Positions 14,019 through 22,174 are shown, counted from the stretch's first letter. The stretch is 31,379 nt of DNA from CAYNST01 sp964641175 (GCA_964641175.1 CAZXLJ010000030.1:1-31379), one strand, 5' to 3'. A program made the numbers and translations. The notes: generated by a model not told the origin, from the letters alone.

Positions 14019-16004
14019 TCAATGCGGCTGTTTGCCCCCGCCATCAGGGGACACCCGGCCGGCGATATAGGCCGGGACAAGCTCGGCCATCAGGGGCTTG
14101 CTGTAGAAAAAGCCCTGCACGTAATCACACCCTTCCTCACTCAGGCGTTGATACTGGCCCGGCGTCTCAACCCCCTCGGCAAGCACTTTCATATTCATGC
14201 TGTGGCCCAGACCAATAACGCTTCGCACTATCGCAGCATTCACCCGATCGGTCTCCACCCCCTGCACAAAAGACTGGTCAATCTTGATTTTGGAGACCGG
14301 AAAACGTTTCAGGTATCCGAGGGACGAATGCCCCACCCCGAAATCGTCCAGCGCTATCCGGAAGCCCCGGGATACCAGCTTGCGCATGGTCGCCAATGCG
14401 CTGTCGATATTTCGCATCACGGCGGTCTCGGTTATCTCGAATTCGATATTTTCCGGACTGATGCAATGGCTCTCGACGATGGTGACAAGTGATTCCACCA
14501 GATTGGGCTGGAACAGCTGCACCGCCGACAGATTCACGGATAACGGCATGTTCATGTGGATGCTGTTCCAGGCCGCAGCCTGCCGACACGCTGCCTGCAC
14601 CACCCAGGTTCCCAGACTTGGCATAATTCCCATGTTTTCGGCGATCGGGACGAAAACGCTCGGTGACAACGGGACTTCATCAAATGCGTTCCACCGAATC
14701 AATGCTTCCAGACCTACCACGGTATGGCTGCGCACGCACACCTGTGGCTGGTAATGCAAACCAAACGCATCATTGCTCATCGCATCCCGCAGCCTCTCGG
14801 CCACCCGATGCTGCCAGCGCAATTTGTTGTGCATGGCACGTGAATAGAAATGATAGCCATTGCGACCACCTTCCTTGGCGGCATATAGCGCCAGGTCGAC
14901 GTGCTTGATCAATTCATCCAGGCGCAGGTCATCATCCGGAAACACCGTGATGCCAATGCTGGTACGCACGCGAATTTCCTGACCGCTCACCTCGAAAGGC
15001 TTGTTGGTGAGGGTCGCGATAATTCGCTCTGCCACCATTGACGCTTCCTCTGGCTGACCGATCCTCTCAAGCAGGATGACAAATTCGTCGCCGCCGAAGC
15101 GAGCCAGGGTATCGGTCGACTTGAGGCACGTTGCCAGGCGTTCGCCAACCCGGCAAAGCAGCTGATCACCGGCCGGGTGGCCGTGTGCATCGTTGATCAT
15201 TTTGAAATGGTCCAGATCAAGCAATAGCAAAGCGCCCCGGCGCTCATTACGCCTGGAATCAACCAGCGCGTATTTGAGCCGGTCTCGCAGAAGCGCCCGG
15301 TTGGCCAGACCCGTCAATTCATCGTGGGTCGCCATATGCTCCAGTTCCCGCTGCGCGGTGACCTGCTCTGTCACATCCAGGCCAATACCCCAGTTCGCCC
15401 AGCCCTCAATGGGAAATTTATGTGAGATGTTGTACCAGGCAATCTGCTTTTCAGCCTGGGACTTGCAATGGATCGGTCGTATCCGGTGAGAATAGCCGGC
15501 GCCGCCGGCACGGCATTCTGCGAGCAACTGCTCGCAGTATTCCGCATCTGAAAACATTTCGGACAGAATCTGTTTCTGTCCGATGACCTCTTCGCGCTGG
15601 TACCCGGTGACCACTTCCGCGTGGCGGTTCCACGCCAGCGGGCGGCCTTCCGCGTCATAGGCATGAAGTATGACGGGCATATTTTCCACGACATCGCGCA
15701 GATTTCGCCGACTCTGTTCGAGCTTCTCACGCTGTTCAACCTGAACAATCACATAGAAAAGCATGCCCCAAAGCGCCGGCTGGAGAATCTGCAGATAATC
15801 ACCCCAATTTTCGTAAACTTGCGCCTGAACGCCGATCCCCCACCAGGCCCAGAAATTAAAAACATGAACCGTCGCAGCAATGAAACTGACGCAACATAAA
15901 ACCGATCTGACCGCTCCATGCAATCGAACACGTCTGGACGCCAGAAGGAAGACGAAGGTAAACATGTAGAGCACGGCAGAGGCGGCCGCAAGCAGGCTAA
16001 TCAC
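14019..16004 (-). CDS. Membrane PAS-GGDEF-EAL cyclic-di-GMP enzyme
   Basis: This 661-residue protein carries both cyclic-di-GMP synthase and phosphodiesterase domains. Three hydrophobic segments (about 3-22, 34-56, 73-90) lead into a PAS domain (about 98-215). A GGDEF domain follows with canonical GGDEF at 304-308, and the inhibitory RxxD site reads KSTD. The EAL domain has EAL at 433-435, 'ITET', 'LDDFGVGHSS', 'KIDQSF', 'AEGVET' and 'QGFFYSKPL', so all metal and catalytic motifs look intact. Either activity may dominate; PAS and the membrane region are likely inputs. The GTG start overlaps the stop of the 92-residue membrane gene by 8 nt, implying coupled translation and a physical partnership. 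Confidence 0.95.
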   Translation of the reverse strand: MISLLAAASAVLYMFTFVFLLASRRVRLHGAVRSVLCCVSFIAATVHVFNFWAWWGIGVQAQVYENWGDYLQILQPALWGMLFYVIVQVEQREKLEQSRRNLRDVVENMPVILHAYDAEGRPLAWNRHAEVVTGYQREEVIGQKQILSEMFSDAEYCEQLLAECRAGGAGYSHRIRPIHCKSQAEKQIAWYNISHKFPIEGWANWGIGLDVTEQVTAQRELEHMATHDELTGLANRALLRDRLKYALVDSRRNERRGALLLLDLDHFKMINDAHGHPAGDQLLCRVGERLATCLKSTDTLARFGGDEFVILLERIGQPEEASMVAERIIATLTNKPFEVSGQEIRVRTSIGITVFPDDDLRLDELIKHVDLALYAAKEGGRNGYHFYSRAMHNKLRWQHRVAERLRDAMSNDAFGLHYQPQVCVRSHTVVGLEALIRWNAFDEVPLSPSVFVPIAENMGIMPSLGTWVVQAACRQAAAWNSIHMNMPLSVNLSAVQLFQPNLVESLVTIVESHCISPENIEFEITETAVMRNIDSALATMRKLVSRGFRIALDDFGVGHSSLGYLKRFPVSKIKIDQSFVQGVETDRVNAAIVRSVIGLGHSMNMKVLAEGVETPGQYQRLSEEGCDYVQGFFYSKPLMAELVPAYIAGRVSPDGGGKQPH

Positions 16005-16275
16005 CGGCTCGCACCTTGGCCCGGGTCGCCATCAGTAAACACCAGGACACAAATAAAATGCTGTTGACCAAATACCCGATGTGTTCCAGCGCGTTGAATA
16101 TTGACGGATAAAATAGATGTTCCAGGTTGGTCGCCAGCCATGCACACCACAAGGCAATAAATGAAGCCTGCACCAGCGGGAAATAGGCCAGACTGCGAAA
16201 CGATTTTGTATAAAACAACCCCACTGCCATCACAAAAGTGGAAAAAATCAAGACCAGTATTTCGTTCTCATGCAT
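15997..16275 (-). CDS. Small three-helix membrane protein coupled to the GGDEF-EAL protein
   Basis: I do not recognise this 92-residue protein. It has three predicted membrane helices (about 5-22, 29-49, 66-84), short charged loops and a basic C-terminus (RAKVRAGD). Its stop overlaps the GTG start of the GGDEF-EAL gene by 8 nt (GTGATTAG). The partner protein starts with three more helices, so together they could form a six-helix sensor, as if one integral sensory domain had been split over two genes. This is inference from arrangement. A sequencing-error split is also possible, though the overlap reads as a normal coupled junction. Confidence 0.75.
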   Translation of the reverse strand: MHENEILVLIFSTFVMAVGLFYTKSFRSLAYFPLVQASFIALWCAWLATNLEHLFYPSIFNALEHIGYLVNSILFVSWCLLMATRAKVRAGD

Positions 16276-16563
16276 GACGTTTTACCGATTTCATAAAGGT
16301 GCAGGCTTGTACCTGAAGATTTTTCCCTGGCACGATCCGTGACAATCAAGCGGACATTATCCGTAAACCTGTTCAAATTCTAGTTCAGCCGCCATGCATA
16401 TAGTCTTCGGTCACACAAATAGAAACTGAAAATACATTTCCGGGCGCCAGTTTGCGACAGATAGCCGCCCCGGATCTCGCAGACATGTATTTTTAGTCGA
16501 AACTCAGGCGCGATCTTCAGCGGATTTTTGATAATGCCGATGCGTTTAATTCAGAATGGATAT

Positions 16564-17334
16564 TTAGCTTGTTGCCTGCGTCGGCAACGTGAGTGCCCAT
16601 GCCATCAATTCCTTCGCCACCGGCTTATCGTGCTCAGACAGAAAGGTCAGTAGCGTCACCGGGTCTCGCGTCAATACGCGCTCCCATGGAAATCCAATCT
16701 CACCGGCTTTGGCAACGCATTGCTCGACCTGTCCAAGCTGGAAAGCGCTGTGAGAGTCGCTTGCGAATACGACTTTCCAGTCCAGCCGGTCTACCAATTC
16801 GAGCAAGTGCACGCAATTGGGTTCACTGCCCCGACGTGAGTGGGTAAATGAACTGTTGTTTATTTCGATCGCGACATTGCAATCCCTCGCAGCTCGCACG
16901 ACTTCCTCCGGATCGATCGGAAAGTTCGGGTTACCGGGGTGGCCAAAGATTTGTACTGCGCCCGAACGGAAAGCTGCCACCACTGCCTGCGTGTTATGCC
17001 TGCTGTCGCCGGGAGTAAACACCGGTTCGTGAAAGCTGGCAATCGCGATATCGAGGAAAGGTTCAAGGTTGGGAGGAATGTCAACACCTCGAAAATCGGG
17101 CAGGATATTGGCCTCAATTCCACGGAGCAGCGCCACGTTATTTTGCAACCGGGGCAATATTTTCATATTACCGAAATGCCAATAATGCGGCCCGTCCGGC
17201 ATTGTAGGCGCGTGGTCCGTGACGGCAAATAGCTGTATACCGCGCTGTGCCGCCACCGCCCAGTAGTCATGTACCGTACTGTACGCATGGGTACTGGCAA
17301 CCGTGTGTACGTGGGTATCGCAATGATTCTGCAC
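16564..17334 (-). CDS. ycdX: PHP-domain phosphatase, YcdX family
   Basis: This 256-residue protein is close to E. coli YcdX throughout. PHP phosphoesterases bind three metals, zinc in YcdX. Visible metal-binding motifs are 'DTHVHTVASTHAYST' (H8, H10), 'AVTDHAP' (D40, H41), 'YWHFGNM', 'RGIEANI', 'ASFHEPVF', 'IFGHPGNP', 'EINNSSF', and 'ASDSHSAF' with the final D/H pair. YcdX was linked to swarming in E. coli; its natural substrate is not settled. It is divergent from the DUF3616 gene (223-bp shared region). 288 bp of gene-free DNA, in which I see no clear signal, separate it from the 92-residue membrane gene downstream. Confidence 0.93.
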   Translation of the reverse strand: MQNHCDTHVHTVASTHAYSTVHDYWAVAAQRGIQLFAVTDHAPTMPDGPHYWHFGNMKILPRLQNNVALLRGIEANILPDFRGVDIPPNLEPFLDIAIASFHEPVFTPGDSRHNTQAVVAAFRSGAVQIFGHPGNPNFPIDPEEVVRAARDCNVAIEINNSSFTHSRRGSEPNCVHLLELVDRLDWKVVFASDSHSAFQLGQVEQCVAKAGEIGFPWERVLTRDPVTLLTFLSEHDKPVAKELMAWALTLPTQATS

Positions 17335-17428
17335 GAGGAACTCTCCTTTGCGGTGATTGGGAGGCGATGGTTAAGACAGTTCCGGTCGCCCAAGGTTCTC
17401 CTGCTGTGCCATATCTTCCTGACATCAG

Positions 17429-17444
17429 GTTACAAATCTGTAAC
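17429..17444. promoter_or_regulatory. Perfect palindrome, candidate response-regulator operator
   Basis: GTTACAAATCTGTAAC has perfect 6-bp arms around AATC. Its TTACA-N4-TGTAA form resembles sites of OmpR-family metal or envelope regulators of the CopR/CzcR type. A -10-like TGTAAT lies at 17473-17478 without a decent -35, which would put the palindrome centre near -48, a typical activator position for the DUF3616-PepSY-RR-HK genes. The regulator encoded at 19068 is the obvious candidate; this is inference. Confidence 0.45.
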
Positions 17445-17557
17445 TTTACTCCCCTCTGGATAAGCACTAATTTGTAATCACACGCACCGGCAAGCCGACA
17501 GCGCCCTGGCAAATTCGCGGCTGGTAAACAAATTCAGGCACAGTAATAGAGGTCCAC

Positions 17558-18598
17558 ATGATGAGATTGCAGAAGTTGAAGAGTCCCTTGGTCATGTTGA
17601 GTATTGGACTCACCGCCTTGTCGTTTAGCGCGGCCGCTGCTGACCTGACCAAAAATCAGGTCGTCTTCAAGGGCACCTGCGACGCTTCCGGTGCAATTCC
17701 CCTCACGGATTCACGCTTTATGGTCGCCGATGACGAGAACAATACGCTGCGTATTTACGACGCTCGCATCGGTGGGGACCCGGTAGAGTCATTTTCTCTC
17801 GCTGATACAGCAAAAACATTTGCCCGCGATCCGCAAAACAAGTCTGCCGTTTTAGGTGTTGAAGCAGAACTGGATCTGGAAGCGGCGACCGAACTGGACG
17901 GCGTCTCATATTGGTTGACCTCTCACGCCCGAAATAAAAAAGGTCGCCAGAAGTCAGAGCGGTATTATTTTTTCGCTTTGACTTACGATGCACAAAAAAA
18001 CAGCGTGCAGCTCGAGGGTAAGCCGTATGACAACCTGCTTGACTCGATGATCAAGCATCCGGATTTTAGTTCTTACAATCTCGGCAAGGCTGCCACCCGC
18101 GCCGCCGAAGCTGACTATGGGGTCAATATCGAGGGCATGACAGCTCGCCATGAAGGCGGCGTTTTTATCGGTTTCAGAAATCCTGTACCGGATGGCAAAG
18201 CCTTGATAGTGCCATTGGATAATCCGCGTGAAGTCGTTAATGGCCAACCTCCAAAATTCAGCAAACCTATTGAAGTTGACCTGGAAGGTCTGGGGATCAG
18301 GGGCCTGAGTTCCTGGAAGGGACAGTACATTATTGCTGCCGGAGATTCTGGCGATGACGACGACCGCTCAACCCTTTTCAGCTGGCGCGGCGGTGCTGAT
18401 CGACCGGAAAAAATTGCGACCGGTCTGCCCGAAGGATTTAATCCGGAAGCGTTCTTCACACCCGAAAATACCGACCGGTTCATGATCCTGAGTGATGATG
18501 GTGGTTTTTCCATCAAGGGCACCAAGTGCAAAAAATTGAAGAATGCAGAGCAACGTGAATTCCGGGGGCTTTGGCTGGACTCTTTCGCAAGCCACTGA
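17558..18598 (+). CDS. Secreted DUF3616 protein
   Basis: This 346-residue protein has a signal peptide (basic start, hydrophobic stretch to about 24, cleavage near AAA-D29) and so is probably periplasmic. The rest fits the DUF3616 family: 'DSRFMVADDENNTLRIYDA', 'ELDLEAATELDGVSYWLTSHARNKKG', 'NIEGMTARHEGGVFIGFRNPVPDGKALIVPLDNP', 'FNPEAFFTPE' and a final 'ILSDDGG'. The repeated short beta-strands ending in Asp/Gly turns suggest a beta-propeller related to esterase-like phytase folds. No activity is established. GAGGT precedes two adjacent ATGs, so the start could be one codon later. It heads a same-strand cluster with PepSY, response regulator and kinase genes and probably supplies a sensed or regulated envelope function. 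Confidence 0.8.
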   Translation: MMRLQKLKSPLVMLSIGLTALSFSAAAADLTKNQVVFKGTCDASGAIPLTDSRFMVADDENNTLRIYDARIGGDPVESFSLADTAKTFARDPQNKSAVLGVEAELDLEAATELDGVSYWLTSHARNKKGRQKSERYYFFALTYDAQKNSVQLEGKPYDNLLDSMIKHPDFSSYNLGKAATRAAEADYGVNIEGMTARHEGGVFIGFRNPVPDGKALIVPLDNPREVVNGQPPKFSKPIEVDLEGLGIRGLSSWKGQYIIAAGDSGDDDDRSTLFSWRGGADRPEKIATGLPEGFNPEAFFTPENTDRFMILSDDGGFSIKGTKCKKLKNAEQREFRGLWLDSFASH

Positions 18599-18662
18599 CT
18601 CCGGCGTCGCCAGAGCGACAACATCCGGTCAGGGTTTTACCGATCCGGAGCCTGTTCCACCC

Positions 18663-18722
18663 CAACACGACAACACGACAACACGACAACACGACAACAC
18701 GACAACACGACAACACGACAAC
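18663..18722. repeat. 8-bp tandem repeat, 7.5 copies of CAACACGA
   Basis: Seven identical CAACACGA units (18663-18718) and a half unit CAAC (18719-18722) run without a single mismatch to the base before the GAGG ribosome site of the PepSY gene. Perfect short repeats of this length are prone to slipped-strand change. The unit is not a multiple of three, so copy changes would shift any frame read through it. One such frame is open from 18543 into the PepSY gene. Confidence 0.95.
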
Positions 18723-18734
18723 GAGGTAATTATT

Positions 18735-19034
18735 ATGTTTAAATCCATCGCACAGTCAGCAACCATCGTTCTGGCAGCCAGCGTACTTACCGTACCTGCT
18801 TTCGCCGGGTCCAAAGTGGCGGAGAAGCTTGAAAATGCCAAAATTACATTGCAGCAGGCCATCGATCTTGCCGAAAAGGAAACTGGCGGACGCGCTTATG
18901 AAGCGGAGATTGAGAAAAACAGCTTTAATGTTGAGTATGAAGTGGATGTCTACGTCGTCGCCGAAGGCAAACGCTTTGAAGTTTCCGTTGATGCAAAAAC
19001 CGGCGAAGTACTTTCCGTACGGGAAGACCGCTAG
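18735..19034 (+). CDS. Small secreted PepSY-domain protein
   Basis: This 99-residue protein has a signal peptide (MFKSIAQ..., cleavage near VPAFA-G) and one PepSY domain: 'LENAKITLQQAIDLAEKETGGRAYEAEIEK', 'YEVDVYVVAEGKRFEVSVDAKTGEVLSVRED'. PepSY domains occur in protease propeptides and in small periplasmic proteins next to two-component systems, where a modulating role is suspected. The start at 18735 is fixed by GAGG 8 nt upstream. An in-frame reading upstream through the tandem repeat is open but would destroy the signal peptide. The response-regulator gene starts 33 bp downstream, so this is probably an accessory periplasmic component of that system. Confidence 0.9.
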   Translation: MFKSIAQSATIVLAASVLTVPAFAGSKVAEKLENAKITLQQAIDLAEKETGGRAYEAEIEKNSFNVEYEVDVYVVAEGKRFEVSVDAKTGEVLSVREDR

Positions 19035-19067
19035 TTTTCCAGTGAAACGCCATTTTCTCCTTGCTGT

Positions 19068-19739
19068 ATGAAAATACTTCTACTGGAAGACGACGAAAGC
19101 CTGGCCAGCTACCTGAGCAGAAAGCTTGGGGAGCTGGCCTCTCACGTCCGCCATGCATCCGACCTGGCGACCGCCCTCCGTTTCGCGGAGGCTGAGACCT
19201 TCGATCTTTATATTGTTGACCGCATGCTTCCGGATGGCGACGGGGAGACCTGGTTGCGGCAACGCCGGGAAGCCAGTGACGAAACCCCCGCGCTGTTTTT
19301 GACCGCCTTGGGCTCCGTTGCTGACAAGGTTGGCGGCTTGCGTTATGCCGATGACTACCTGGTAAAGCCTTTCGAATTTGACGAACTGTGGGCGCGTGTA
19401 CAGTCGCTCCTGCGCCGCTCTTCAAAGTCACAGCTGCCGGCGCGGCTGGATGCAAAATGGCTCTCCATCGACCGGATGGAGAGACGCGTTTTCAAGGATG
19501 AGGAAGAGCTGTCTCTCAAGCCTATGGAATATCGCCTCCTCGAATTTCTCGCTTCTCACGCAGGCCAGACAGTTACACGAAAAATGCTACTACAGGAGGT
19601 CTGGGGTTTCTCCTTCGATCCTTCGACCAATATTGTCGAGACCTACATCAGCCGGGTACGTGCCCAGGTCGACAAGCCCGGTGAGGCCTCGATGATCGAG
19701 ACCGTTCGCGGTGAAGGGTACCGGCTTGCAATTCAGTAA
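19068..19739 (+). CDS. OmpR/PhoB-family response regulator
   Basis: This 223-residue protein has an N-terminal receiver domain (1-115) with the acidic pair 'LEDDES', the phosphorylated D51 in 'DLYIVDRMLPDGDG', 'LFLTALGS' and 'DDYLVKPF' with the conserved Lys. The C-terminal winged helix (about 130-223) has 'LSLKPMEYRLLEFLASHAGQTVTRKMLLQEVWGFSFDPSTNIVETYISRVR'-type elements and 'IETVRGEGYRL'. The receiver loop before ADDY is one residue shorter than the usual LDAGADDY. It overlaps the kinase gene by 29 nt. Its target may include the palindrome upstream of this cluster. The fold is certain; the exact subfamily (QseB/CopR-like) is not. Confidence 0.95.
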   Translation: MKILLLEDDESLASYLSRKLGELASHVRHASDLATALRFAEAETFDLYIVDRMLPDGDGETWLRQRREASDETPALFLTALGSVADKVGGLRYADDYLVKPFEFDELWARVQSLLRRSSKSQLPARLDAKWLSIDRMERRVFKDEEELSLKPMEYRLLEFLASHAGQTVTRKMLLQEVWGFSFDPSTNIVETYISRVRAQVDKPGEASMIETVRGEGYRLAIQ

Positions 19740-21081
19740 AACCCTGCTCAGATCCATCTGGTTCCGCGTTGCTCTTTTCTATGTGGTGATTTTTTCGCTG
19801 TCATTATTATGCGTGCTGGCACTGATCATGCTTATTGGCAGAAATTATATGGAGCAGCAGATCCGGGCGCGCATCAATACCGAGATGCAGTTTTTGCTGT
19901 ACGAGTATCAGGAAGAAGGTCTGGCGGAAGTTCTGGAAGAAACCGAGGAGCGCATAGACCGGCGCACGCCCGCCAACATGTTGCTGTACGTCGTGGAAAA
20001 TGCGGAAGGTCAGACTATCTTCGATCCCTTTCCGACTCCCTCCAGCCAGCCAGGCTGGCATCTTATTGAAAACCGCCATGGTGATGAACACCGCTACCTG
20101 ATCCTGTATCGGCAGCTTGACAATGGCTACCTTCTGGGAATCGGCTCCAACCTGTCGGCTATTGATGATTTCCGTTCCGCGGTGCAACGTGCAGTTCTCT
20201 GGACGGTAGTCATTTCACTGCTGGTGGGCGCTGCCTTCGGAATTCTGTTTGGTGTATTTTTTTCTTCGCGACTGCGCGCCGTTATTCAGGCGGTTCAGGC
20301 CGTCGCCCACGGCAAACTGTACACCCGCCTTTCCCGACGCGACGGCAGTTTCGAGTTCGAGCTGCTTACTCGGGAACTCAACGGAATGTTTCAGAAAATT
20401 GAAATGCTCGTCGCCAATCTCAAGCATGTCAGCAGCGGTCTGGCGCACGATTTGCGGACTCCCCTGTGTATCCTGAAAAATCACCTTGAAGATGCAGGTG
20501 ACCCGGAAGCCTCCCGGGAACAGATTTCCCACGCCCTTGACAGGGCCGGCTCGGAACTGGATAACCTGCTGCGCCATTTCGATTCGGCACTGCTGATAGT
20601 CGAACTTGAATCAGGTGAGCTGGCGCAGCGGTTCGAGCCGGTCGAACTGAGCTCCCTTATTGACACCATGTTGGAAAGCTACCGGCCTCTTCTGGAAGAT
20701 GCCGAAATCGAAATCTCGGCAGAAATTGCCCGGCCACTTCATGTTACCGGGATGCCCAGTCTGCTGCAGCGCCTGGTATCAAACATTTTCGACAACGTGC
20801 TGCTGCATGGGGCCAAGCCCGGCGCAATGGCTGTGCATTGTGCGCTCACCACCGACAGGACACCGGTCATTGCAGTTCGCATTTCTTCGAAAGCAGCTTC
20901 GGTGAATGAGGAAATTAAAATCGAGACCCGTCCCGACCTTCAACGGCTTCACAAAGGCTCGGGTAAAAAAATCATTGAAGCTATCGTGGCGCTGCATGGA
21001 GGGAGCATGACCATCGATGCAGTCAATGGCCACTACACCTATGAGATCCGGCTTCCTGTCGAAACGTCGCGCATGTCGTAA
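19711..21081 (+). CDS. Sensor histidine kinase with degenerate ATP-binding motifs
   Basis: This 456-residue inner-membrane protein has helix 1 (about 18-42), a periplasmic domain of about 120 residues, helix 2 (164-184), a HAMP linker (184-236) and a dimerisation helix with H-box 'SSGLAHDLRTPL' (H246). The N-box is present ('SNIFDNVLLHG', N358/N362). The G1 box DxGxG is absent: where it should be the sequence reads VRISSKAASVNEE (389-401). The G2 box is weakened to GSGKKIIEAIV. Kinase activity may be low or the protein may mainly act as phosphatase; this is inference. The start is GTG 19711, inside the regulator gene, so the two are translationally coupled. It converges on ldhA with 26 bp between stops. 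Confidence 0.9.
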   Translation: MKGTGLQFSKTLLRSIWFRVALFYVVIFSLSLLCVLALIMLIGRNYMEQQIRARINTEMQFLLYEYQEEGLAEVLEETEERIDRRTPANMLLYVVENAEGQTIFDPFPTPSSQPGWHLIENRHGDEHRYLILYRQLDNGYLLGIGSNLSAIDDFRSAVQRAVLWTVVISLLVGAAFGILFGVFFSSRLRAVIQAVQAVAHGKLYTRLSRRDGSFEFELLTRELNGMFQKIEMLVANLKHVSSGLAHDLRTPLCILKNHLEDAGDPEASREQISHALDRAGSELDNLLRHFDSALLIVELESGELAQRFEPVELSSLIDTMLESYRPLLEDAEIEISAEIARPLHVTGMPSLLQRLVSNIFDNVLLHGAKPGAMAVHCALTTDRTPVIAVRISSKAASVNEEIKIETRPDLQRLHKGSGKKIIEAIVALHGGSMTIDAVNGHYTYEIRLPVETSRMS

Positions 21082-21107
21082 ACCGGCTGCCGCGGGGTGT
21101 CCATCAT

Positions 21108-22103
21108 TTAAATCTCTTTGACAGGATGCAATGGCACGCCCGTGTCGACAAACGCATTGATGTTGGCCAGGGTCGTCTCGGCAATAGCGCTCAGTGCTTC
21201 GCGGGTAAAGAACGCCTGATGCCCTGTGATCAGCACGTTCGGAAAAGTAAGAAGTCGTGCAAAAGTATCGTCGGAAATCGCTTTATCCGAGAGATCTTCG
21301 AAAAACAGGTTTTCTTCCTCTTCGTAAACGTCCAGCGCGAGACTGCCGATATGCCCGCTCTTCAATGCATCAATCACAGCCGGGGTGTCGATAACCGCAC
21401 CGCGGCTGGTGTTGACCAGCATCACCCCGGGTTTCATTCCGGCAATGGCAGCGGCATCGATCAGGTGCCGCGTTTTTGGTGTCAGGGGGCAGTGCAGGGA
21501 AATGACATCGGCCTGCGCCAGCAGCGTCGCAAGATCCACATATTGAACACCCATGGCCTCGCACTGAGGGTTGCGTGCAATATCGTATGCATAGAGACCA
21601 CAGTCAAATCCGGTCAGTATTTTAGCCAGCGCCGCGCCGGTGGCGCCGGTTCCGATAATGCCAATATTCTTACCGGTCAGGTTAAACCCCAGAAGTCCCT
21701 CAAGCGCAAAATTCCCCTCCCGGACCCGGTTATAGGCGCGGTAGATTTTGCGATTGAGGGAAAGTATTAATGCCAGTGCATGTTCGGCCACGGCATGAGG
21801 TGAATATGCAGGCACTCGGGCGACGGTCAGCCCAAGCGCCCTGGCCGCCGCCAGGTCGATATTACTGAAACCTGCGCATCGCAATATGATCAGTCTCACG
21901 CCCGCCCGGGATAGCTGCGTTAACACCTCAGCGCTGCCCTGATCGTTCACAAACAGACAAACACCTTCGGAGCCAAAGGCGATCGGAGCTGTTTCCGGTG
22001 AAAGCCGGGTATTTATAAATTTCAGCTCGTGACCACTCCCTTGATTGGCGGTCTCCAGAAACTGTCGATCATAGGTTTTTGCGCTGAAGACGGTAATTTT
22101 CAT
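21108..22103 (-). CDS. ldhA: D-lactate dehydrogenase (fermentative, LdhA-like)
   Basis: This cytoplasmic NADH-dependent enzyme reduces pyruvate to D-lactate in fermentation. The 331-residue protein resembles E. coli LdhA along its length: 'MKITVFSAKTYDRQFLE', 'LRCAGFSNIDL' with the substrate Arg, 'RVPAYSPHAVAEHALALIL', NAD motif 'GIIGTGATG', 'SLHCPLTPKTRHLI', 'NTSRGAVIDT', 'LDVYEEEENLFFED' with the Glu, and 'ITGHQAFFT' with the catalytic His. Start 22103 is set by GGAGGA 7 nt upstream; an in-frame ATG five codons earlier overlaps this site. It follows the DUF2799 gene on the same strand by about 70 bp and may share its transcript. Confidence 0.95.
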   Translation of the reverse strand: MKITVFSAKTYDRQFLETANQGSGHELKFINTRLSPETAPIAFGSEGVCLFVNDQGSAEVLTQLSRAGVRLIILRCAGFSNIDLAAARALGLTVARVPAYSPHAVAEHALALILSLNRKIYRAYNRVREGNFALEGLLGFNLTGKNIGIIGTGATGAALAKILTGFDCGLYAYDIARNPQCEAMGVQYVDLATLLAQADVISLHCPLTPKTRHLIDAAAIAGMKPGVMLVNTSRGAVIDTPAVIDALKSGHIGSLALDVYEEEENLFFEDLSDKAISDDTFARLLTFPNVLITGHQAFFTREALSAIAETTLANINAFVDTGVPLHPVKEI

Positions 22104-22174
22104 TTTGATTTCCTCCATGACCCTCGAACAGGCCCGAAATTTATCGCCGACACACCTTTGACCCTTTGAAAGAT

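Noticed and set aside
16329..16345. Sigma-54-like TGGCACG on the plus strand upstream of the 92-residue gene
   Set aside because: The -12 GC is missing (GA) and it points away from the genes it would have to serve.
16276..16563. Gene or RNA in the 288-bp spacer between ycdX and the small membrane gene
   Set aside because: No open frame with coding character, no strong hairpin and no convincing promoter were seen; a role as promoter region is likely but unsupported.
18663..18722. CRISPR-like array
   Set aside because: The units are 8 bp and contiguous with no spacers; it is a simple tandem repeat.
18543..18734. N-terminal extension of the PepSY gene through the tandem repeat (QHDNTTTR repeats)
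   Set aside because: The start at 18735 has a good ribosome site and begins a clear signal peptide. The extension would bury that peptide and overlaps the DUF3616 gene. It stays of interest only for phase variation.
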